Below are positions 58,573 through 64,000 of a stretch of 64,000 nucleotides of DNA, piece by piece. The notes under the pieces are model-generated. The model saw nothing but the letters and a program-made list of their open reading frames with translations, had not been told where the DNA came from and searched no databases. Positions within the stretch are counted from its first letter, which is position 1; every line of letters starts with the position of its first letter. The position numbers were made by a program, and so were the translations under genes. Where the stretch lies: positions 299,001-363,000 of the forward strand of contig CAJHNH020000813.1 of the NCBI GenBank assembly GCA_905116865.2. Reading direction: 5' to 3'. The stretch is from Candidula unifasciata. Lineage: Eukaryota; Mollusca; Gastropoda; Stylommatophora; Geomitridae.

Positions 58573-58637
<65 letters not shown>

Positions 58638-61600
58638 TGTGTGTGTGCGCGCGCGCGCGTGTGTGATTGATACCTTTCAGTCTTTCCAGACGATGGTGTT
58701 ATATTGCGCTATGAGAAGGCATGGGACTCACAACCCATGGCGAGTGTGACTAGCAAGACCCGCCCGCATTAAGACAAATCTTCCACTATTATAGTATAGG
58801 ATTTCAGGACCGTTATTGTCAACATTTGTGTCTGGTCTGTTCTTCTCAGAGGCTCAGCTCTCATCCTTTCTGCACTCATTTCTTTCTTTATTCGTATTCC
58901 CTTCCTGGGTGCCCTTTCCACACAACTCTGTCCACTGAATACTGTTCGTCAAGTTTACCTTAATACCTGTATCATTCATGTCTCGCTTTATATTGTAGTA
59001 GAATATGTATATATATTGCATACAATAAAGTTTAGTTGAATTATTGCTGTTTCGCTTTTTCTATTGCAGTCTGCGTCTATTTCTTCTTTTTTTTTTCCTG
59101 TGGTGTAACGGTTAGTGAAGGTCTTGGGTTGCAATCGAATCCGCATCGCATCGAATTTATTTTTTGCAATGACCTTGGCTCCCGGGTGAACCCAGAATAA
59201 TATATGGACGAGGTAACACCCTGGCCAGTAAAGACGGACTAGCATGATGTTGATGACTCACCCATCGAGTGTCGATTGGTCTATGTGGTATAAAGCAAAG
59301 TAAAGGTGAGAGTTTCGACTTCATTGCACCGGGTTTTATCCCATATGGCTTAGACTCTCTCTGCAAAACAGCCAGCTGCCTGCTGGGAGCGTCGCATAGG
59401 GCTAGAGGCCGTAGCTACGACGACGATCCCTATGGATCTCCAGAAACCCCTGATTGGTCTACATTAAAAAAATATGAGTCAAGCATCATATGTCCGGTGC
59501 GCCACTTGTGTAAAATGAGTCCTTCACATTGTCATGACAATTCCGCCTTTTTGTTTTATCTACTAGTTGTCTGCCGTTATTGTACCCTTGCAAGACGTAA
59601 TTTTTTTGTGTTTCTGAAAACCCTACACTGGCTTCTGCCAGGGGCTCTGAATATGGCCGGACATAGATATGGCCTAACTGCTGAAGGAGTTTCTATGACC
59701 TCCCCACGGGTGATCCTCATCCACATGGTGGAACTTTGTGTCACCGGGTGTATATCGCTTGTGTGATGTCCTGGTGGGGTACAACTACCTACCTACCCAT
59801 TGTCTTCCGAAACGAACAATACTGCAGATCCACTGCATATTATTTTTTTTAACAGAACAACTGACAAGGAATCATCAAGATCATTCAGCGTGTCTTTTAC
59901 AGAACGGCACGTTCAAAAATCTCCCTTTCTCTAGCCTATTCTGCAGCCCCGTGTGCCTTCACAACCAATTAATCTTCAATGGTCTGTATCTACCTTCGCG
60001 GAGATCAGCCTTGGTCTTGTTTTCCGGAAACTGCAGACTCCATCACCGTTCTGTCCAGACCACCATGACGCTTGACGTGTCATAAACACCTCAACTTTCA
60101 GTACAGGGTGCTGTTTACCAGCCAGTTCTCCTTGATGTTTAGGCTATGCAGGATGTCGACGTTTTCTTCTTCTTGTTCCACGGTATTCTAAGAACCTGTC
60201 TGTGGCATTTCAGTTTAAAAGCTCCGATTTTCTTCTTTTTCTCTGCCAGAATAAATTAAGGTTTCTCCCGTTTCACACCTGAAATGGCATGACCACCCAA
60301 GTTAAGAAATTCCAAGAGTGTCGATGCTGCACCTTCTTGTTTTGCTGCATACCACAGCGCATTCAGTAGCATTTCTTTCGTCATATCTGCTGCTTATATT
60401 AGCTTTACCGTTGTTCTCTTTCCCAGTTCGCGTAGATGACTTGTCTGACCTGCGGACCTTCACAGCTAGATCTTTGAGATTCATTTCTGGCTTCCGTTTA
60501 GAGCTTCTAGATAAATATAATTGTGGCAGTCCCCCCCCCCCCTCTCTTTTCCCCCTTGCTTTTTACATCCACATAGCTGAGCATCTCATCCTTTGGTAAT
60601 TCAAGTGAGTGAGAACCCTGCTCTGTGGTGCTATTTAAAAAAGATGAGTCATCATAAATAAAAAATTTTATTGCAATTTGTCATTCATGATTTCATTGTA
60701 AATTACGAGCTACATAAAGTTAGTTCGTAGACAGATTATTCTCACTGCACATCGAACCATTCAGTCCATAAGTGCTCTGATCCTCTTCTCAGTCAAACCA
60801 GCACCGTGTAGCGGCTGACGACACCAGTTCTGTGTTGGTTTCTTATTCTTCTTTGGCTTCCTGCATAGTGTTCTTGTCTGGCCACACAACTTTTAACACG
60901 TTGTTCTTTCAGTCGAGTCACTGTTGCAGATTCAGTCATCACATGGGTCTTGCAAACGTCTTACTTCCGGTAGATCATTCAGAATACCAGTCTGGTTCAT
61001 GGTATGTCCGCCCTCTACAGTAGCTTTACATGCAAGCCTTTCAACTTGCTTATTTCCTTGCAAGTTACATACATTAGCTATATAATGAAGTTTCATACAT
61101 TAGCGAAATAATGAATTTTCATACATTAGCTATATATTGAAGTTACATACATTAGCTATATAATGATATAACCAGAGTATATTGGCCCGTTGTAAGTTCA
61201 CTGTTCCAGTTACGTCAACAATGTCATTATTTTAAAATCGGTTAAATCTTGACTATATTCGCCAGATTTTCAAATAACATTATCTCTAATTCCAGTGATA
61301 TAAAATTTGCGATCAATCTGATATCTCATTCAGACATATACAAATACTTTCATCAACCTGATTTCGTATTGAAACAGATACAGAAAATAACAAGACCAAC
61401 ATAATCTCTCATTCAAACAGGTACAACAAATATCACGATCGACATGATCTCTTATTCAAACAGATACAGCAATGGATTCCGTCTCATTGTGGAGTGCCTG
61501 GAAATGAGAAAGCTGATCAACTGGCAGGGGAACGGGCGACAGAAGTGCAGCGATGTACTAGTCACATACCACCAAAAGAAAAGAATAATTAAATCGATCA

Positions 61601-62267
61601 GGAAACCACCAGCCCCAGCACAAGACGACTATTTTATAATGGACAGATCAAAACAAGTCATTATCCTCCGACTCAGAACAGGGCACAACCGATTACGTAA
61701 CCACATGTACACAAAATTCAAGATAGGCGTATCAGCCATGTGCACCTGTGGAAAGGTGCTCCAGACAGCAGAGCATGTACTCCAGGACCGCACCGAATTT
61801 GACACATTAAGGCAAACCTTTTGGTCAGAAAGAACAACAGTGGAACGTAAACTCTATGGACCACTGAATGAACTAACAACGACAGTGAAATTTTTACAAG
61901 AGACAAAATTGCTGATATAGACAACTTATTTCAGGCAAACGAAAGACGAAGAAAAAACAGATACAGCAAATAACACGACCAACATGATCTCTCATTCAAA
62001 AGATACAACAAATATCACGATCAACATGATCTCTCATTCAAATTATATAAAATTTAGGATCAACATGCTCTTTCATTCAATTAGATGACAGCTCTAGTGT
62101 CAACTATAACCGACAATTATGGATGCTGTCAAACTAACCTTCTGTAGGATGTAGAGCTTTGATGTCGAGCTTATACTGCTGATATAGAAACAATGTATCG
62201 GGCACTGCGGATCTCATCAACACGGGGTCATTGCGGCTTTTGCCAACAGAGTAACAGTCCTTGATTG
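49077..62267 (-). CDS. Unrecognised spliced gene with Glu/Pro repeat and RRM-like domain, at least five exons
   Basis: On the minus strand, exons 62267-62139, 58227-57765, 54896-54753, 51475-51314 and 49236-49077 have AG acceptors and GT donors, and every split codon joins in frame (GTT, GGG, AAA, AGC at the four junctions). The joined frame runs to a TAG stop. Layout: about 42 conserved-looking residues (DCYSVGKSRNDP, AVPDTLFLYQQYKLDIKALHP), a low-complexity Lys/Glu region with a LEEPG(I/M) hexapeptide repeat, then SVLVKW - SLRNVFDVLSKYG - VVAMGHL - SCLVLFEQF - a long helix, which looks like the beta-alpha-beta-beta-alpha of an RNA-recognition motif with a poor RNP1, then a conserved charged C-terminus. 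I cannot name the family. The first exon(s) are not identified. Confidence 0.85.
49800..49842. repeat. Poly-G tract
   Basis: About 35 G residues with two breaks, in an intron of the minus-strand gene. Confidence 0.95.
49920..49995 (-). repeat. SINE family 1 scrap
   Basis: CAACATCACGCCGGTTGCCT and TTTACTTCCCATGAG match the family in reverse. Confidence 0.55.
50435..50880 (-). pseudogene. LINE C-terminus with terminal zinc-finger segment
   Basis: Minus strand: LKRLRWLGHTLRMEDGRVPKD, GRRCRGRPT, then in the next frame DLRNKDGCKRDMNDTGIEA and CYHCGRLFLTRSC. This C-terminal layout is common to one abundant LINE type. A sibling lies at 58665-58990. Confidence 0.83.
50885..51175. repeat. 20-bp minisatellite
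   Basis: About 14 copies of AAAATGACAACACGTTGTAT in an intron of the minus-strand gene. It abuts the LINE end at 50880. Confidence 0.93.
51314..51475 (-). CDS. Unrecognised RRM-like gene, exon D
   Basis: 162 nt; acceptor ACTACCAACCAG, donor GACAG|gtaaat. It continues the RRM-like fold: YGTVVAMGHL (beta-2), NSCLVLFEQF (beta-3 at the RNP1 place but without the usual aromatic pair), then a helix KVAIQVVREAL and a Tyr/Trp-rich stretch (TWYYSYMYLD). Confidence 0.88.
51700..51860 (+). pseudogene. LINE C-terminal scrap
   Basis: Reads LNNIRRQHIKRFGHVSRLPS, the RNN-LKWFGHV-RMP block of LINE C-termini; stops follow. Confidence 0.55.
51861..53004. other. Intron of the minus-strand gene, unassigned
   Basis: 52570-52770 contains SIARCRPRKPWIDGITEVLN (plus), a possible LINE GRPRKRW-type trace. 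Otherwise nothing. Confidence 0.4.
53005..53275 (-). repeat. SINE family 1 copy with head, reverse
   Basis: Minus strand: head GTGTAACGACTAGACC, B-box GGTTCGGGTCC, linker, GGATGACCCAGCC equivalent, GGTACCAGGTAGAG, GGAAGTAAAGACGGC, GGTCTAGAAATATAGG and GGCGTCGAAAAGGG. Nearly complete. Confidence 0.87.
53375..54715. repeat. 47-bp minisatellite
   Basis: About 28 copies of TTATACCTATAATCAACATT + GACTTATTTAGTTCATCTCT + AACTGTG; outer copies diverged, central ones near-identical. It stops about 35 bases from the donor of exon C (54753). Confidence 0.95.
54753..54896 (-). CDS. Unrecognised RRM-like gene, exon C
   Basis: 144 nt; acceptor TTTGGTAAAACACAG, donor TCGAA|gtaagt. It encodes NVRPKDRFDNLQSAPLSS, then EFSVLVKW (candidate beta-1) and SLRNVFDVLSKYG (candidate alpha-1, completed in exon D). 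A 47-bp minisatellite begins only about 35 bases past its donor. Confidence 0.85.
55045..55990. repeat. CA-rich simple sequence
   Basis: Nearly 950 bases of ACACTC/ACACAC interspersed with CTCACT. Apparent His/Thr-rich frames are repeat artefacts. Confidence 0.95.
56000..56640 (+). pseudogene. LINE C-terminal fragment with internal 39-bp tandem repeat
   Basis: AMQIFNRISSLRLSTRKETKI, then TDGCESWT repeated six times, then LKCYRKIPRIPMTKKKRNTD, GRGRPTRRWAHEY-like blocks and EGMVSGRRGRGRPTRR. The 39-bp unit keeps the frame. Confidence 0.85.
56092..56325 (+). repeat. Six exact 39-bp tandem copies inside the LINE
   Basis: Unit starts at 56092, 56131, 56170, 56209, 56248 and 56287 (IFPVATDGCESWT); only one base differs (GGACT to GGGCT near 56283), so the expansion is recent. 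Confidence 0.95.
56835..57035 (+). repeat. SINE-like family E copy
   Basis: Head GTGGCGAGGTGATACGCCGG, then ACGGAGATCTCTTGGA and, at the end, GTGGGATCAAACCTGGTGCA. See 16190-16460 for the inverse copy. Confidence 0.65.
57045..57640. repeat. 44-bp tandem repeat and degenerate GTGTGACA region
   Basis: Four copies of TGTTGATTTATAAGTATGCG + AGTGTGGGACAGTTGTTGAG from 57055 to 57225, then looser ATGACAGTGTGTGAGTGT repeats. Confidence 0.85.
57765..58227 (-). CDS. Unrecognised RRM-like gene, exon B with LEEPG repeat
   Basis: 463 nt; acceptor TCTGTTTGCAACAG, donor TTTGG|gtaaga. It begins KRKEKPKVASKQDQKKPAKE, then about ten imperfect hexapeptides (LEEPGI/LEEPGM/LEEPDI) encoded by an 18-bp tandem repeat at about 57930-58130, then a basic Ser-rich segment ending ADQLTIFG. 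The region is predicted disordered. The in-frame 18-bp unit keeps the frame open whatever the copy number. Confidence 0.82.
58325..58480 (+). repeat. SINE-like family E copy
   Basis: GTGGCGAAGTGATCTAGCC, GGTCATGGGCACGTTTCCC, CAGTTTTTACGGAGACCTCG; it lies 100 bases upstream (minus sense) of exon B. Confidence 0.65.
58563..58662. repeat. (TA)n(GT)n(GC)n microsatellite
   Basis: About 65 bases of TA followed by GT and GC dinucleotides. Confidence 0.97.
58665..58990 (-). pseudogene. LINE C-terminal fragment, sibling of 50435-50880
   Basis: TTTCCAGACGATGGTGTTAT, GGCATGGGACTCACAACCCA and TATCATTCATGTCTCGCTT run parallel to 50435-50740. Confidence 0.78.
59090..59300 (+). repeat. SINE family 1 copy with tRNA-like head
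   Basis: Head TGGTGTAACGGTTAGTGAAG, B-box-like GGTTGCAATCG, then CTCCCGGGTGAACCCAG, GTAAAGACGGACTAGC, CCATCGAGTGTCGATTGGTC. Confidence 0.85.
59310..59460 (-). repeat. SINE-like family E copy, reverse
   Basis: CATTGCACCGGGTTTTATCC, CATATGGCTTAGACTCTCTC, GATCCCTATGGATCTCC. Confidence 0.65.
59580..59790 (-). repeat. Dispersed repeat family F copy, reverse
   Basis: GATCCTCATCCACATGGTGG, CACCGGGTGTATATCGCTTG, GATGTCCTGGTGGGGTA; also the CTGCCAGGGGCTCTGAATAT end seen at 36655. Confidence 0.65.
59791..61060. other. Intron of the minus-strand gene, unassigned
   Basis: C-run at 60531-60541; no exon with acceptable splice sites recognised. Confidence 0.4.
61065..61165. repeat. 26-bp tandem repeat
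   Basis: Four copies of TTACATACATTAGCTATATA + ATGAAG. Confidence 0.88.
61310..62095. repeat. About 42-bp tandem repeat interrupted by a LINE
   Basis: Units of ATGATCTCTCATTCAAACAG + ATACAACAAATATCACGATC on both sides of the insertion 61473-61954. Confidence 0.82.
61473..61954 (+). mobile_element. Young 5'-truncated LINE with clear target duplication
   Basis: AAACAGATACAGCAA at 61458-61472 and 61955-61969. The insert starts within RNase H (WIPSHCGVPGNEKADQLA), has a small deletion shifting frame near 61548, then runs open through CTCGKVLQTAEHVLQD to QETKLLI* and the AAACGAAAGACGAAG tail. Close relative of 44521-45267. Confidence 0.9.
62139..62267 (-). CDS. Unrecognised RRM-like gene, exon A (first found)
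   Basis: 129 nt; acceptor TTGCATATTTCCAG, donor GAAG|gttagt. It encodes 42 codons beginning IKDCYSVGKSRNDPVLMRSA and ending YQQYKLDIKALHPTE. The exon starts with two bases of a codon, so at least one coding exon lies to the right; I did not find it before 64000. Confidence 0.8.
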
Positions 62268-62314
62268 CTGGAAATATGCAAGCTCTAGTCTATTTTTGTG
62301 TAAGTACATTTTCT

Positions 62315-62475
62315 CTTATGTCATGTGGAAGTAAAGACGGTTGGCGTAATGCTGACCACATTACCCACCTAGTGCCGATTAGTCTGTAAAATTATGGGTG
62401 CTCTTCCCCTATGCCCGATGCGCCTAATGGATAAAAAAGGGGATCTTTATTTACTTACTTTAACTTACATTATCT
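62315..62475 (+). repeat. SINE family 1 3' body
   Basis: GGAAGTAAAGACGGTTGGCG, GCTGACCACATTACCCACC, GATTAGTCTGTAAAATTATG, then TTTATTTACTTACTT. It begins about 50 bases beyond exon A. Confidence 0.85.
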
Positions 62476-62579
62476 TATCCAGTGCTAAGTCCGCATGCAT
62501 GTATTAGGACTGCCTTGCATGATGAATAATAAATTTCTGCTGCCCACTCCAGTTGTCGCATAAACTTAATTATTACTTC

Positions 62580-62790
62580 AATGAATTTTGCTCCCATTGT
62601 GGTGTTATTATAACCAGGCTGTCGCATTGGCAACCGGGTCGCCCACTGGCTCGCCGGTAGACGACTTCATCACCGCTCAGGAGAAAATGTGGGTCTCTCC
62701 TTTGATCGCAACAAAACTGGAGGAGTCATTTTCAGGGCTCTTAGTGGCATGCAATGCTAAGCTATTTTATAAGGCGCACATAACATGGTC
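62580..62790 (+). other. GC-richer open stretch of unknown nature
   Basis: A 68-codon plus frame (TGSPTGSPVDDFITAQEKMW...) stands out in composition from the AT-rich flanks. No family recognised and no good splice sites; it may be the remnant of a mobile element. Confidence 0.3.
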
Positions 62791-62799
62791 ATAATTATA

Positions 62800-63480
62800 A
62801 CCTAAAATCCCCCCCCCCCTTGATAATGCTAGCGGAACGTGAAGATTTTCCCCCCAGCAAAGCAAAGAGCCCAGACAGCTGTCATTGTAGGCAATAGTCC
62901 TTACACCCTGATGCAGGCGTGCCGCACAAAGACCGCTCCCACCCACCCACCCACGACCTCCTCACCATCTTACACACTTTCGAGGCAAATAATTGGTTGG
63001 GGGTTGGGGAGGAAGGAGGGGGGTGGGTGGGCTTGGGGCTAACTACCCATATCTAATGGTTTTTTAAGGGGGCTAAGTTGTCCATTTTAACTATGTATGG
63101 AAATTATATATATATATTTTTTTAGTATTGATTATACATTGCATATTATTTCAAGTATATTATTGTGAGACAAGGCTAGCAATTGCCATGCAGCACAGTA
63201 TTATTATTATGATTATTATTATTGTTATTATTGATATTACCGTACTGAAAGATATATAAGTGTAATAATATGCTTGAAATAACATGAAATCCATGAACAA
63301 ATACTTGTCCAGAAAAACTCAGTATTTCATGAAAAGACGCCTCTTAGTCCTCTGGCAAAAATATTGCGTGTGTGTTTTTTTTTTTTTGGGGGGGGGGGGG
63401 GTGGGGGTAAAATCAGGCCAATCCTTTCGCCTATAACTTGCATTGTAGTTAGATGATTTACTGCCTGTTATTGGGGAAAG
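62800..63480. other. Unassigned sequence with poly-C/G and ATT repeats
   Basis: C-run at 62810, G-rich stretch at 62995-63030, (ATT)n at 63200-63235 and G-run at 63387-63400. No gene. Confidence 0.5.
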
Positions 63481-63482
63481 TG

Positions 63483-63700
63483 TCGGCTCTGTGGCTGAGT
63501 CGATGAGAACGCTTCGTAATGCCGAGATGCAAGGTTCGATCCATGCGCCTTGCGTTGGTTTCGACAGTGGTATCAAGAAAGCCGACCGTCCAGGAAGCAG
63601 TGACAAACTACTAGACGTAAATTTGCCTAAAAAACAACACAACGGCCAGGGGCTGTTGGGGTTGGTTCTGCAACGTCATGTAAAGCATACGCCACTAACC
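63483..63700 (+). repeat. SINE family 2, full copy
   Basis: Head with A-box GTGGCTGAGTCGATGAG and perfect B-box GGTTCGATCC, then TTGGTTTCGACAGTGGTATC, GCCGACCGTCCAGG, CAAACTACTAGACGTAAATT and TTCTGCAACGTCATGTAAAG. Confidence 0.88.
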
Positions 63701-64000
63701 TTATTTGAGAAAGCAGCAGTCAATATATTACTGGGCACCTGATGCTGAACTTCTTGTGGCCATGTTAAACGTCAGGGTGACTTGGACAGAACGGCGATGG
63801 AGGGTACCGTTTCTGGAAAACGACGCAGAGGCAGACCTCCACGAATGTGGATACATGACACTGAAGACGCACTGTGTTTGAAAGCACATAGGGGTGGAGA
63901 TTTGGCTAGAGAAAGACTTACAGATGTGCCGTGACGAGGGCGACTTTCTGTAAGGGACTTACTGACTGAACATGATGATGATTAGGATGATGATGATGAA
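63700..64000 (+). pseudogene. LINE C-terminus running to the window edge
   Basis: GDLDRTAMEGTVSGKRRRGR, PPRMWIHDTEDALC and ARERLTDVP blocks, then GATGATGATTAGGATGATGA, the usual short-repeat tail. It begins directly behind the SINE family 2 tail. Confidence 0.8.

Noticed and set aside
55045..62095. Possible CRISPR-like or phage-like arrays (regular repeats)
   Set aside because: Repeats here are tandem without unique spacers, in eukaryotic spliced DNA.

Overview
This is eukaryotic (animal) genomic DNA: intron-rich, AT-rich and packed with degenerate retroposons, tRNA-derived SINEs, DNA-transposon fossils and minisatellites. Two spliced genes can be supported by conserved protein sequence, consensus GT/AG sites and matching codon phases. 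The protein similarity of the first gene, the LINE types and a SPIN-like hAT element suggest a mollusc, perhaps a freshwater pulmonate snail. That taxonomic call is inference.

Gene 1 (+ strand, 523-14581) is the 3' part of LMBRD2 (LMBR1-domain membrane protein): seven exons giving about 423 C-terminal residues, with the 5' end left of the window. Its introns hold a piggyBac-like MITE with TTAA duplication (1702-2421), a complete hAT fossil with terminal inverted repeats and an 8-bp target duplication carrying a nested LINE (3995-5309), a foldback repeat (7783-7923), several 5'-truncated LINEs and SINEs.

Gene 2 (- strand, 62267-49077) appears in no single long reading frame. Five exons joined by five consensus acceptors, four donors and compatible phases encode at least 214 residues: an N-terminal conserved stretch, a Glu/Pro hexapeptide repeat, an RRM-like fold and a conserved C-terminus ending at a stop. 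I do not recognise the family; its 5' end lies right of exon A or beyond the window.

15-35 kb is intergenic repeat land: a LINE ORF1 (gag-like, zinc knuckles) pseudogene, SINEs, minisatellites of 22, 24, 27 and 71 bp, a pogo-like MITE and a SPIN-like hAT MITE (33239-33435) with a recognisable 8-bp target duplication. 35.2-45.5 kb is a complex satellite region: a 21-bp minisatellite in several arrays, embedded in a 3.6-kb unit present twice head to tail (37181-40788 and 40789-44411), with diverged partial units on both sides and a LINE inserted in the right one. 45.5-64 kb contains gene 2 with its introns full of LINE tails, SINEs, a 47-bp minisatellite, CA-rich simple sequence and a TSD-flanked LINE insertion (61473-61954). 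No rRNA, functional tRNA, CRISPR, operon or bacterial feature was seen. Nothing here is a clear new defence or metabolic system; the most novel items are gene 2, the SPIN-like element and the 3.6-kb tandem unit.
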